Numbered from the stretch's first letter, positions 44,298 through 53,948 are shown. The stretch is DNA of 64,000 nucleotides from Streptomyces sp. AJS327 (GCF_013450295.1 NZ_SKBR01000004.1:248001-312000), one strand, 5' to 3'. A program made the numbers and translations. The notes: generated from the sequence alone by a model not told the origin.

Positions 44298-46418
44298 GTG
44301 CTCGACGTCGTGACAGCCAGTGTGCTCACCACGTTCATCTCCGGGGTGGGGAACGGCGCCGCCGGAGAGATGGGAAAGCAACTCCTCCTTTCCACAGGTG
44401 CTTTGGCGCGCAGAACCCTGGGGAGGGAGGTCCGGATTCCGGAGGATCGGACCGGGATCGACCTCCTGGCACGGGAGTTGGAGTCGCGTCTGCGGGAGAA
44501 CCCCGAGCGGTCGGACGAGTGGTCCCGGCTGGTCAGCAGCCACCCGGGGGCGCCCGCACGGCTGACCGGCGGCCCCGGACTGCCCCCCGCCACCCGGCAC
44601 TTCACCGACCGGCAGCCCGTCCTGCGGAGTCTGGACCGTGAGGCGTCACGCGCGTACGACGGCCGTCCGCGAGCCGTCCTGCTGCACGGCCCACCCGGTA
44701 TCGGCACGACCGCCGTCGCCCTGCACTGGGGTGCCACGCGGGCCGGGCGTTACCGGGACGGTCAGTACTACGTCGACCTCCGCGAGCCGGGTGGCACCAG
44801 TACCCCGGACCCGGCCACCGTGCTGCTGCGACTGCTGCACCGGATGGGTGTCGCGTCGGACCGCGTCCCGCCGACCGAGGCCGGACGCGTCGACCGCTAC
44901 CGGGAGTTGACCGCCGGGCGGCAGTTGCTCGTCGTGGTCGACCACGTCTCCTCCCTCGCCCAGGTCCGCCAGCTCGTCCCCGCCAGTTCCGGGGTGTTCC
45001 TGCTGGTGGTGGCGTCCGGCCCGCCCTTCATGCTGGAGGCCGAGCGCGTCCCGGTGCCACCGCTGAGCCGGAGCGACTCCCGGCGGATGCTGCGGGCGGT
45101 GGCGGGCAGGGAGAACGTGGCGCGGGCCCGGCCACCCGTCTCCGAGGTGCTGGCGGAGTGCGCGGGCAACGCCTTCGCGCTGCGTGCCGCGGCGGAGCGG
45201 CTGCTGAGTGGGCGGCCGGAGGTGAGCGACACGGTGGACACGCCGTCCGGCACCGACCCGGTCTGGGACGCGGCCCGCGCCGCCTGCCGGCGGGTGAGTC
45301 GGGAGACCTCCCGCCTCTGTCGGCTGACCGCGCTGGGCGGCTGGCCGAGCGTCGACGCCCGGCTGGCGGCGGCCGCCGCGGACGTCCCGGCCGACGAGGC
45401 CGCCCGGATGCTCGCCGAGGCGGCGGACGTGGGGCTGGTGGAGGCGCTGCCGGACGACCGGTACCTGATGCGGCCAGGAGTGAGCCGGTACCTGGCCCAC
45501 CTGGCCGGTCCGGAACACGGCGTCCCCGAGTGCTTCGCGGCGGTCAGCCGGACGCTGCACGCGCTGCGGGACGGGGCGCTGCACGCGGCGCGCGCGGCCC
45601 TGCCGCAGAGCTGGCGTACCGATCTGGCCCCGGCCGACGGAACACCGCCGGCCACCGAGGCCGCGGGGCTGGCGCTGCTGCGGGCCGAGGTCGGCAACCT
45701 GACCCGCGCGGTCACCGTGGCGGAGGAGTACCAACACCACGACATCGCCCTGCTGTTGGCCCGTGCGCTGTGGCCCCTCCAGCTCAAGGCGGGCTACTGG
45801 GACGAGGTGCTGCCCGCGCTGCGGACCGCCGTCCAGCTCGCCGACGCCCACCGGGCGGACTCCCGGATGGCGGGCGCCCTCCACTTCCAGCTCGGCCACT
45901 GCCTGGACGCGCTGGGCCAGCGGGAGGAGGCGGACCAGCAGGTCCGCGCCGCCATCGACAGTGAGCGGGCCGCGCAACACCTCCGCGGGGTGGCCTCGGC
46001 GGTCGAACTGCTGGGGCTGACACTGCTGTACCAGCTGCGCTGGGAGTCGGCCCACGAGCTGTTCGTCGAGGCGGAGCGGGTGTACCGGGAGATCACCGCG
46101 GGCGAGGAGGGGGCCGCCGATCTGCCGCGCGCGCTGACGCTCGTCAAGCGGCACCGGGCACGCGCCCTGCGCGGTATGGACCGTCTCGCGGAGTCCCGTC
46201 AGCTCCTGGCGGAGGTGGTGGACTTCTTCGCGGAACACGGCGAGGACTACAACCGGGCCCGGGCGCTGACGGACCTGGCGGAGGCGCACTGCGACGCGGG
46301 CCAGTACGCGGCGGCGCTGGAGCGGATCGACGAGGCCGAGCGGCTCCTCGACCCGGCGGCGACCCCGCACCTCGACTACCTCAGCGGTCTCCGGGACCGG
46401 TGCGTCCCGGCCAGGTAG
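44298..46418 (+). CDS. STAND-like NTPase/TPR protein with degenerate P-loop
   Basis: A 706-residue protein. The GTG start has GGGGAGGG upstream. An N-terminal helical segment (residues 1-60) leads to an NB-ARC-like domain with GPPGIGTT at 131-138, where the Walker A lysine is threonine, and QLLVVVDHVSSLAQV as Walker B. A winged-helix-like part and TPR-like helices follow (from about 480). Such proteins act as switches in signalling or immunity, but loss of the P-loop lysine suggests weak or no ATP hydrolysis. It ends tail-to-tail with the next gene, overlapping by 38 bases. Confidence 0.7.
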   Translation: MLDVVTASVLTTFISGVGNGAAGEMGKQLLLSTGALARRTLGREVRIPEDRTGIDLLARELESRLRENPERSDEWSRLVSSHPGAPARLTGGPGLPPATRHFTDRQPVLRSLDREASRAYDGRPRAVLLHGPPGIGTTAVALHWGATRAGRYRDGQYYVDLREPGGTSTPDPATVLLRLLHRMGVASDRVPPTEAGRVDRYRELTAGRQLLVVVDHVSSLAQVRQLVPASSGVFLLVVASGPPFMLEAERVPVPPLSRSDSRRMLRAVAGRENVARARPPVSEVLAECAGNAFALRAAAERLLSGRPEVSDTVDTPSGTDPVWDAARAACRRVSRETSRLCRLTALGGWPSVDARLAAAAADVPADEAARMLAEAADVGLVEALPDDRYLMRPGVSRYLAHLAGPEHGVPECFAAVSRTLHALRDGALHAARAALPQSWRTDLAPADGTPPATEAAGLALLRAEVGNLTRAVTVAEEYQHHDIALLLARALWPLQLKAGYWDEVLPALRTAVQLADAHRADSRMAGALHFQLGHCLDALGQREEADQQVRAAIDSERAAQHLRGVASAVELLGLTLLYQLRWESAHELFVEAERVYREITAGEEGAADLPRALTLVKRHRARALRGMDRLAESRQLLAEVVDFFAEHGEDYNRARALTDLAEAHCDAGQYAAALERIDEAERLLDPAATPHLDYLSGLRDRCVPAR

Positions 46419-48389
46419 CGGGCCGGACCTCCACCGAGTGGACGCCGTCGGCCACGTGGACCCGGAGTCGCGTGCCGCCCTCGGGAACCACACCGCCCCG
46501 GACGAGCCAGGCGTGCAGGGCCGAAGCGGCGGCGGCCGGATCGAGGTCGGCGTCGGCTCCGGTGGTCAGCTCGAACGCGCCCACGTCCCGGACCCGCACC
46601 GTGCACGTTTCCCGCCCGCTGACGTAGGCGGCCAGCGCGCACTGCGGGTGGTGCCGCAGCGTCTCGGCGGCCCAGCGGTCCGCGCCACCGAACCGGGGGT
46701 CGTCCGGCGGACCCTCACGGACGAGGACGTCCGCCCGCGCCAGGTCGTGCGGGTTCCGGGCGTCCTCGTGCACCGCCAGGTGTGTCTCCAGTTCCGTGCC
46801 GTACGGGGGCGCGGCGGACCGCTCGACCACCACGTCCCGGCCGTCGACGTGGGTGCGCACCACCAGCGGGCAGGTGTGCCGGGGCGGGGTGTACGGGGGC
46901 AGCGGCAGGGGCTCCAGCGAGGCGTCCCCCTCGGGCTCGGGCAGCTCCAGCAGCCCGTAGAACAGGGTGCGCAGCAGCGCCGCCGAACCGCCCGGCGCTG
47001 AGGAGACGTACTCCGCCGGGTCGTTCGGCCGGCGGAGCCGGGACCGCGGGCCGCTCAGCTGCTCCCGCAACGATCCCCACGGATCCAGCCGGGGAGCCTC
47101 GCGCACGAAGGCCGCCAGCGGCGTGTCCGGGTCCAGCCGGTCCGATGCGGACGCGGCCAGCAGTACCGGGGTGCCCAGGGCGGCGGCGTAGTACGTGACC
47201 GCGCCGAAGTCCCCAAGCACGAGGTCAGCGGCGAGGAGCGCCTGCCGCCAGCCGTGTACCGGGTCGATCAGGGTCAGGCCGTGCCGCCGCGCCCGGTCCA
47301 GCCACGCGCGCACCTGCCCCGGGCCGTGCCCGTACCAGATGTTCGGATGCAGCACAGCCGCGAGACGGAACTCGTCGACCGGCAGTTCCTCGGCGAGCCG
47401 GGGGAGCAACGTGGGCAGTACGTCCGTGCCCCCGCCGTCACCGAAGAAACCCTCGGGATTCCAGGTGGAGTTGAGGACGACGAGCCGCTGGCCGTCGCGT
47501 ACGCCCAGCGCGCGCCGGAACCACTCCCGGCGGGGACGTGCCGCGAGCATCCGGTCGAAGCAGGGGTCCCCGGCCAGCCGAGCCGTGTCCCCCGCCTCGG
47601 GGCACTCCCGGCGCAGCCGCACCAGCTGCTCGGGGTGGGAGAGCACCAGGCCGTCGACGTAGGGGAGGCCGTCCTCCAGCAACCACTCGCGGGACAGACC
47701 GAACGTCGGCTCCCGGCTCCCGGCTCCCGGCTCCCGGCTCCCGGCTCCCGGCTCCCGGCTCCCGGCTCCCGGCTCCCGGCTCCCGCTCCCGGCTCCCGGC
47801 TCCCGGCTCCCGGCTCCCGCTCCCGGCTCCCGCTCCCGGCTCCCGGCTCCCGGCTCCCGGCTCCCGGCTCCCGGCTCCCGGCTCCCGGCTCCCGGCTCCC
47901 GGCTCCCGGCTCCCGGCTCCCGGCTCCCGGCTCCCGGCTCCCGGCTCCCGGCTCCCGGCGCAGCTTCTTAGTGTATCCAACTCCGTGCGAGAGAACCGCC
48001 AACTTGCCCTTTATTTCCTGGAGTTCGCCGCCGAAACTGGCGGAGACCGCGAGGTCCACCTCGGTGTGCAGGGCCTGCCGCCAGGGGAGGACGGGAAGAC
48101 CGACCTCGCTGAGCAGCTCGTGGATCCCGGCCTGGAAGGCGGACGACCCCGTCGAGGTGGCCAGGAGCTGCACCCGGAAGTCGTCGTGGAAGAGCGGCAG
48201 CACGTCCAGCAGCCGTCCCGCCGAGGTGACGTTGTGGACGACGAGGAGCACCCGCCTGGACGCCGAACGACTGGTCCAGCGACTGGAGTTCGGGCCGACC
48301 GGTACACGTATGGCCGAGGCGCCTCCCGACTCCACCCCTACCTCCGGTCTTCGTGTCCCTGGGTCCTCCGCGCGGCGCGCGGCGATCAC
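46381..48389 (-). pseudogene. TagF-like GT-B glycopolymer transferase, split by a 7-bp repeat (possibly phase-variable)
   Basis: The N-terminal part (from the GTG at 48389) contains RVLLVVHNVTSAGRLLDVLP and KLAVLSHGVGYTKKL. The C-terminal part (from about 47700 leftward) continues TFGLSREWLLEDGLPYVDG, GDPCFDRML, VVLNSTWNPEGFFG, LHPNIWYG and LLAADLVLGDFGAVTYYAAALG, a layout like CDP-glycerol glycerophosphotransferases that build teichoic-type polymers. Between them lies a run of 7-bp repeats. The parts are in different frames: from 48389 to the codon at 47682 is 707 bases. One extra 7-base unit, or two fewer, would restore a single frame. It may therefore be an OFF state of a contingency gene, a dead gene or an assembly error. 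Confidence 0.7.
47708..47956. repeat. Heptanucleotide tandem repeat (GGCTCCC), about 36 units
   Basis: 249 bases made of 33 units of GGCTCCC and three shortened GCTCCC units, with no other variation. On the minus strand it encodes GSREPGA in rotation and has no stop in any frame. Unit length is not a multiple of three, so copy-number change shifts the reading frame of the surrounding gene. Confidence 0.97.
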
Positions 48390-48567
48390 CTCTCGCGGTC
48401 AGCCTAACCATGCTGTGGCCGCCGGACGTTCGGCGATGGTGTCGAGGGACAGTGCGGGCCGGGGTCGTCCCGCGTCGCGAGGCGTCGCGTGGCCGCGCGG
48501 GGCTGGGGAGCCGGTGGTGGGGAGTGTTGGGGAGGGGTTGGCGGAGGGGAGGGGGACGGCGCGGGGT

Positions 48568-48906
48568 TCAGGGGGTTGGGGGTGTGGGGGGTGGGGGGTC
48601 GCCGGGGTGGTCGGCTACCAGGGCCACTTCCTCCAGCAGGCCGCGTATGTGCGTGCCCGCGGTGCGGTAGAAGACGCGGGTGCCCTCGCGCCGGGAGCTG
48701 ACCAGTCCGGCCGCCCGCAGTTTCGCGAGGTGCTGTGAGGTCGCGGCCAGGTGGGCGCCCAGGGTCTCGGCCAGGGCGCCCACCGGCATCTCGCCGTGGC
48801 TGAGTTCCCACAGCAGCCGGTACCGCGACGGGTCGGAGACCGCCTTCAGTACGGCCACCGCCCGTTCGGCGGCCTCCGCGTCCCAGTCCTGTTCTTGCGT
48901 CTTCAT
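48568..48906 (-). CDS. ArsR-family transcriptional regulator
   Basis: A 112-residue ArsR repressor with the winged helix VLKAVSDPSRYRLLWELSHGE, VGALAETLGAHLAATSQHLAKLRAAGLV and REGTRVFY. No obvious metal-binding cysteine pair is present, so the signal may not be a metal. An 18-bp CTTGC-N8-GCAAG site overlaps its start codon and a second copy lies upstream of the SARP gene, suggesting autoregulation and control of the peptide cluster's activator. Confidence 0.85.
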   Translation of the reverse strand: MKTQEQDWDAEAAERAVAVLKAVSDPSRYRLLWELSHGEMPVGALAETLGAHLAATSQHLAKLRAAGLVSSRREGTRVFYRTAGTHIRGLLEEVALVADHPGDPPPPTPPTP

Positions 48907-48911
48907 GCAAG
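48894..48911. promoter_or_regulatory. Candidate ArsR operator 1 (CTTGC-N8-GCAAG)
   Basis: Five-base inverted arms at 48894-48898 and 48907-48911, spanning the ArsR start codon. The wider context GTTCTTGCGT-N4-TGCAAG is shared with the copy at 49271. Confidence 0.5.
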
Positions 48912-49525
48912 TAGGGTACTGGCGGAGGCTGTTCCCGTACCCACGCGTGTGCCCGGAACGTGCGCGAGTGCGGATTCCCGGTGGCCGCCAGGGGTGGCCG
49001 GGTGCGGAGCGCTGCTCGTTCCGCTTCCCCAACCGGCAACGTCTACACGCCTGTTCGGGTTCCCGGAGGGGAGCCGGCGTCCCGTCGGGTTCCGTCTGGT
49101 CCGGCCCGGTCCGGGCGCCGGGGATCTTCTCGGGCGTCCGCTCCCGGGTGTGTGGTCCAGCCGGGCGGGTCATCGGGTGGGCGTGCGGGGGCGCTTCCGG
49201 TTCGGCGGTAGAGGTGAGGGGCGGGGGGAGTGGGGCGGTGGGGTGGCTGGGGGTCCAGCTCTTGCTGGTTCTTGCGTAACTGTGCAAGCATGGACGGGCG
49301 TTCGAAGTTCGGAGTTCCGCACCCGCTCGACGGGGTATCCACAGTGCGTACGTCCGGTTGCCGCCGGTTTGGCCACGCGGTGACGGGCCGGTGTCACGAG
49401 CAAGTGCGCCATCCGGAACCGGTGTGGTCGTCCCGCGCGCCAGCGACACGCGGCGCCGCCCCTCGGTCCCGTCCATGGCGCGAGGTCCCTCCGGGGGCCT
49501 GCCGACAAACGGGGGCGGTGGAGCC
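48912..49525. other. Divergent region between ArsR and SARP genes
   Basis: About 615 bases. Long frames crossing it have no ribosome-binding site. It contains the second CTTGC-N8-GCAAG site and should hold the promoters of both regulators. Confidence 0.4.
49271..49288. promoter_or_regulatory. Candidate ArsR operator 2 (CTTGC-N8-GCAAG)
   Basis: Same arms and spacing as the site at the ArsR start, with shared flank GTTCTTGCGT. It lies 237 bases before the SARP start codon. Confidence 0.5.
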
Positions 49526-52500
49526 ATGTCCGGGCGGGAGGACGGGGCGCTGCGGTTCAACATCCTCGGGCCGCTGGAGGGTTGGCTCGGCGGGACGCGG
49601 CTGCGGCTGGGCGGCGCGATCCAGGAACGTGTGCTGACGACCCTGCTGCTGGAGCCCGGCCGGGTGGTGCCGGTCTCCCGGCTCGTCCAGGCCGCGTGGG
49701 ACGACGATCCCCCCGCGACCGCCCCGCACCAGATCCGCAAGGCCGTGGCCGACCTGCGGCGGCGGCTGCCGGACGGCGGCGGCGTGATCCTCACCGACGG
49801 CCCGGGCTACCGGGCGGTGCTGGACGAGGGCGAGTTGGACCTCACCGAGTTCGACACCCACCTCCGCGAGGCGGGCCGCGCCGCCGCCGAGGACCAACTC
49901 CCCGCCGCGGTCGACGCGTTGCGACGGGCGCTGGCGCTGTGGCGGGGATCGGTGCTGGGCGGGGTCGGCGGGGCGCTGATCGAGGCGGCGGGCACGGCGC
50001 TGGAGGAGCGCCGACTGGCGGCGGCCGAGCGGTACTTCGAGCTGCGTCTCGGCCTCGGTGAGGCGGGCGATCTCGTCGTCGACCTGCGTAATCTCATCGC
50101 GCAGCAGCCGTTGCGGGAGTCGCTGCGCGGCCATCTGATGCTGGCGCTGTACCGCACGGGTCAGCAGGCGGCGGCGCTGGAGGAGTACCAGCGGGTCCGG
50201 GACCTGCTGCTGGAGGAGTTGGGGATCGACCCGGGCCCCCGGCTGAGCGGGCTGTACGAGGCGATCCTGCGGGAGGCGCCGGAGCTGGCCGCGCCCGGGT
50301 TCGAGGCGCCGTCCGCCCCCGTGCCACCGCCTCGCCCGGCGCCGGGCGAGCCCGCGCCGCGGGGGGACTGGTCGCGGACGCCGTGCACCCTGCCGTACGA
50401 CCTGTCCGACTTCTCGGGACGTCAGCGGGAGTTGGACGAGCTGCTGACCTGCGTCAAGGGTGGCGCGGAGCGAGGCGGGCGGCACGGCGGGCTGGTCGCG
50501 ATCGACGGGATGGGCGGCAGCGGCAAGACCTCGCTGGCGGTGCGCGCCGCGCACCAGGTGGCGGGTGACTTCCCGGACGGCCAGCTCTACCTCGACCTGC
50601 GGGGGTTCACGCCGGGCGAGTCCCCGGTCTCCCCGGCGACAGCGCTGGACGCCCTGCTTCGCGCGCTCGGCACCCCGGACGAGCGGATCCCCGACGACGT
50701 GGAGGGCCGGGCCGCGCTGTGGCGCTCCGCGCTGGCCGCGCGCCGCCTGCTCCTGCTCTTCGACAACGCCACCGACGTCGGCCAGGTGCTGCCGCTGCTG
50801 CCCGCCGCGCCCAGCTGTCTGGTCCTGGTGACGAGCCGGGCGCGGCTGGTCGACCTGGACGGCGCCGACTGGCTGTCCATCGGCCCGATGTCGCACGTGG
50901 ACAGCACTCTGCTGATCCGGGAGATCCTGGGCGCGGCCCGGGTGTCCGCCGAGCCGGAGGCCACCTGCGAACTGGTGCACCTGTGCGGCCGGTTACCGCT
51001 CGCGCTGCGCATCGTGGCGGCGCGGCTGCGCAACCGGCCGCGGTGGACCGTGGAGTACCTGGTCGACCGGCTGCGGGACGAGACCCGGCGGCTGGAGGAG
51101 CTGAGCGCGGGTGACCGGAGCGTGGCGGCGACGCTGCACCTCTCATACCAGGCGATGGACGAGCGGCACCGCGCCGCCTTCCGCGTGCTGGGCCTGCACC
51201 CGGGCGCCGACCTCGACGTGTACGTGGCGGGGGCGCTGCTGGGCGTCGCCGCGCGCGAGGCCGAGGACGTGCTCGAACGGCTCCTGGACGTCCACCTGTT
51301 GCAGCAGCCTGACATCGGCTACTACCGCTTCCACGACCTGGTGCGCACCTTCGCGCAGAGTCAGGGGAGCGCCGCCACCGAGGAGGAGGACGCCGTCGCG
51401 GTACGGCGGTTGCTGGACTACTGCGTGACGGTCTCCGAGACCGCGTGCGAACTGCTCTTCCCCGGCCGGAAGCGCCGCCTGACCGGGATCGCCGTCTACG
51501 AGGGCGAGCGGCCCGCGCTGGCGGAGGAGGCGGAGGCGGGGCGGTGGCTGGAGCGGGAGCACGGCGGCCTGATCGCCGCGGTCTCCCTCGCGTACCGGTG
51601 CGGCCTGGACCGGCACGCGGTGTGGCTGACCCGCAACGTGGTCTTCTGGCTCAACTCCCGGGGCCAGTTCGAGGAGTTCCGGGACGTCGGCCGTATCGCG
51701 GTGGCGGCTGCGCGGCGGCTGGAGGACGTGGCGCTGCTCAGCGTCAGCCTGTCGAACCTGGGCGTGGCGTGCTGGAAGCTGGGCGACTTCGACGAGGGCC
51801 TGGCGGTGGCCCGGGAGGGGCGGGACGTCGCGGTGCGGCTGGGCGACCAGCACACCGAGGCGCACGGGGAGTCGACGATCGGGCTGCTGCTGACGGTGGT
51901 GGGCCGGTACGCGGACGCGCTGCCGCACCTGGAGCGGGCGCTGGAGCTGGAGCGGGCGCTGGACATCCCGTGGTCGGAGGCGCAGACGCTGACCAACCTC
52001 AGCACCCTGTACGCGCAGTGGGGCCGGTACGAGGAGGCGGCCGACGCGGCGCGGCGGGCACTGACGCTCCACCGGGGCCTCCGGGACCGGGACAACCACG
52101 TGATGGCGCTGACCGACCTGGCCTTCGCGCTGGCCGGGCTGGAGCGGTACGAGGAGGCGGAGACGGCGCTGCGGCAGGCGCGGGCGCTGTGTGACGTGTC
52201 GAGTCCGGCGGGGGACGTGGCGCTGACGCTGGCGCTCTCCGCCGAGGTCGCCGAGCGGCTGGGGGCGGGCGAGGAGGCGTCCGAGTTCGCGGCGAACGCC
52301 CTGGAGCTGGCCGGGGCGAGCCGGAGCCCGACGCGGCAGGCGAAGGTGGAGAACCTGGTCGGCGGGTTGTACCGGCGCCGGGGTGAGGCGGAACGGGCGC
52401 TGGCGCTGCACACCCACGCCCACGAGCTGGCCAGCGCCATCCGGTACCGGGCGGAGGAGGCGCGGGCGCTGCTCGGCGCCGCCGACGCGGCGGAGGCGCT

Positions 52501-52567
52501 GGGTGAGACCGGCCGGGCGCGTGAACACCGGGCGGCGGAGGAGGAGTTGCGGGCTTCCATGGGGTGA
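49526..52567 (+). CDS. AfsR/SARP-family transcriptional activator
   Basis: A 1013-residue regulator with the full AfsR layout. An OmpR-type winged helix (about residues 8-95) is followed by a BTAD helical domain (100-250), an NB-ARC ATPase (GMGGSGKT at 328-335, LLLLFDNATDVGQVLPLLP as Walker B) and TPR-like repeats (from about 690). SARPs activate antibiotic clusters by binding direct repeats at promoters. I chose the ATG at 49526 for its GGTGGAG site and because it starts the wHTH; the open frame upstream is GC artefact. It points toward the peptide operon and is the likely cluster activator. Confidence 0.9.
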   Translation: MSGREDGALRFNILGPLEGWLGGTRLRLGGAIQERVLTTLLLEPGRVVPVSRLVQAAWDDDPPATAPHQIRKAVADLRRRLPDGGGVILTDGPGYRAVLDEGELDLTEFDTHLREAGRAAAEDQLPAAVDALRRALALWRGSVLGGVGGALIEAAGTALEERRLAAAERYFELRLGLGEAGDLVVDLRNLIAQQPLRESLRGHLMLALYRTGQQAAALEEYQRVRDLLLEELGIDPGPRLSGLYEAILREAPELAAPGFEAPSAPVPPPRPAPGEPAPRGDWSRTPCTLPYDLSDFSGRQRELDELLTCVKGGAERGGRHGGLVAIDGMGGSGKTSLAVRAAHQVAGDFPDGQLYLDLRGFTPGESPVSPATALDALLRALGTPDERIPDDVEGRAALWRSALAARRLLLLFDNATDVGQVLPLLPAAPSCLVLVTSRARLVDLDGADWLSIGPMSHVDSTLLIREILGAARVSAEPEATCELVHLCGRLPLALRIVAARLRNRPRWTVEYLVDRLRDETRRLEELSAGDRSVAATLHLSYQAMDERHRAAFRVLGLHPGADLDVYVAGALLGVAAREAEDVLERLLDVHLLQQPDIGYYRFHDLVRTFAQSQGSAATEEEDAVAVRRLLDYCVTVSETACELLFPGRKRRLTGIAVYEGERPALAEEAEAGRWLEREHGGLIAAVSLAYRCGLDRHAVWLTRNVVFWLNSRGQFEEFRDVGRIAVAAARRLEDVALLSVSLSNLGVACWKLGDFDEGLAVAREGRDVAVRLGDQHTEAHGESTIGLLLTVVGRYADALPHLERALELERALDIPWSEAQTLTNLSTLYAQWGRYEEAADAARRALTLHRGLRDRDNHVMALTDLAFALAGLERYEEAETALRQARALCDVSSPAGDVALTLALSAEVAERLGAGEEASEFAANALELAGASRSPTRQAKVENLVGGLYRRRGEAERALALHTHAHELASAIRYRAEEARALLGAADAAEALGETGRAREHRAAEEELRASMG

Positions 52568-52603
52568 GCGCGGTGGGCCGCCCGTCCGTCGTGGGGGCAC
52601 GGT

Positions 52604-52696
52604 TCAGGTGGGCTGCTGGTCGTCGGTGGGCAGGAGGTGGGCGCGGTGCGGAGCCGTCGTCGAGAGGATGCCGTGGAGCCCGGTTACGTCGCTCAT
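52604..52696 (-). CDS. 30-residue small ORF at the end of the peptide operon
   Basis: A short frame starting MSDVTGLHGILST with AGGGAGAG upstream of its ATG, 58 bases after the ATP-grasp gene on the same strand. It ends TDDQQPT. ATP-grasp proteins often sit beside short precursor peptides, so it might be a second precursor or a leader peptide. Only the ribosome-binding site and position support it. Confidence 0.4.
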   Translation of the reverse strand: MSDVTGLHGILSTTAPHRAHLLPTDDQQPT

Positions 52697-52754
52697 GTCT
52701 CTCCCTGAGGACCGGTGGTGCCCGACGTGACGGAACCGATCCTCCGTGCGGCCC

Positions 52755-53948
52755 CTACCGTCCCGTTCCCGTCTCGATCCCACCTCCTGAGCTGCGCGAT
52801 TCCGCGTCCCGCAGGCGGAGTTCCCACCGCCGCCGCAGCCGGGCGAGCCGTTCGGCCGCCTCGCGGGCCGTCCGCCCGCGCACGATCAGCCGCACGTGCT
52901 CCGGGCGGCGGCCGGTGGCGGGGACGCCGCGGACGTCCCGGACGTGGGGGCTGTGGCCGAGGTCGTCCAGGATGGCGGTGACCTCCGGGGCGGCGCCGGG
53001 CAGGGGGAGGCGGCCCAGCGCCAACGAGCCGTCGGGCGTGGGGTGGTGGGGCGGGGCCGCCCCGGCGAGGGTGGCCAGCACGTCCTCGTCCGGCGGGCGG
53101 CCGGTGGCGGCGCGCACCAGGCAGCGGACCGGCGGGGGAGCGAGCCGGGGCGTGGCGGCGGCGATGCGGGGGCCGTCCGGGGTGACGACCACGCGGGTGT
53201 GCGCCGGTCCGGTCTCGAACCCGGCGAGGTCCAGCAGGGCCCGCACCACGCTCCGCACCCCGGCCCGCTCCTCCTCCGACAGCGGCGCCGGATAGAGGAG
53301 TTCGGCCCCGCGCCGGTGGTGCGCGGTCATGGCGGTGACGGTGTGCATGCCCTCGCGGCTGAGGGTGTCCACGCTGATCCGCGGCCCCGGCAGGTACTCC
53401 TCGACGAGGTGCGGTCCGGCCGGTGCGGCCGCCGCCCACCGGTCGAGGTCGTCCCCGTCGCGCAGCAGCGTGGCGCCCGGCGCGCCCGGGCTCTTGACGA
53501 CCAGCGGGCCGGAGTGGCGCGCGGCGAGGGACCGTACGGCCGCCACGGTCGGCGCCGGTTCGGCGCGGACGACGGACACGCCGCCCTGGTTGAGGACGCG
53601 CCGCATGGCCCGCGGGTCGCGGAGGGTGCGCACCGGCCCGGCGCGGGCGGGGGACAGCTCCGCGGCGGCGCGTTCGACGGAGAGGTGGACCGCCTCCTCG
53701 TCCCCGGCGTAGAGGATGTGGCCGATCGCGTGCGCGCGGGCGGTCCGGGTCAGCACGGAGTGCAGCGTCTCGCCGTCCCGTACGCGGACCGTGGGGTGAC
53801 GTGCCTCCAGCGTTCCGGGGCGCGCGTCCACCGCCGCGGACCAGGCGGGGTCGCCGACCGACCACGGCTCCAGGCCCGCCGCGACGGCCGCCCTCAGCAC
53901 GCGGGGCTCCGGCATCACCAGCAGCACCCGCGGCGCGTCTGTGTTCAC
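52755..53948 (-). CDS. ATP-grasp-like protein with altered metal-binding residues
   Basis: A 397-residue protein with the ATP-grasp layout: an N-terminal Rossmann-like part, LVVKSPGAPGATLLRDGDDL (nucleotide-binding lysine and glycine loop) and PHLVEEYLPGPRISVDTLS. The final metal-binding segment reads GPAHTRVVVTPDGP and AATPRLAP, where active ligases have HxE and E-x-N-P-R. The acidic and Asn ligands are thus missing, so activity may be lost or changed. The GTG at 53948 has GGAGGA upstream; an ATG at 53990 lacks a site. Active relatives join amino acids or peptides. Confidence 0.7.
   Translation of the reverse strand: MNTDAPRVLLVMPEPRVLRAAVAAGLEPWSVGDPAWSAAVDARPGTLEARHPTVRVRDGETLHSVLTRTARAHAIGHILYAGDEEAVHLSVERAAAELSPARAGPVRTLRDPRAMRRVLNQGGVSVVRAEPAPTVAAVRSLAARHSGPLVVKSPGAPGATLLRDGDDLDRWAAAAPAGPHLVEEYLPGPRISVDTLSREGMHTVTAMTAHHRRGAELLYPAPLSEEERAGVRSVVRALLDLAGFETGPAHTRVVVTPDGPRIAAATPRLAPPPVRCLVRAATGRPPDEDVLATLAGAAPPHHPTPDGSLALGRLPLPGAAPEVTAILDDLGHSPHVRDVRGVPATGRRPEHVRLIVRGRTAREAAERLARLRRRWELRLRDAESRSSGGGIETGTGR

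Noticed and set aside
47708..47956. Possible CRISPR array or peptide repeat gene
   Set aside because: Units are directly adjacent with no spacers, so it is a simple tandem repeat.
47254..48738. Rightward frame of 494 codons through the heptanucleotide repeat
   Set aside because: Antisense to the TagF-like gene and without a ribosome-binding site or family resemblance.
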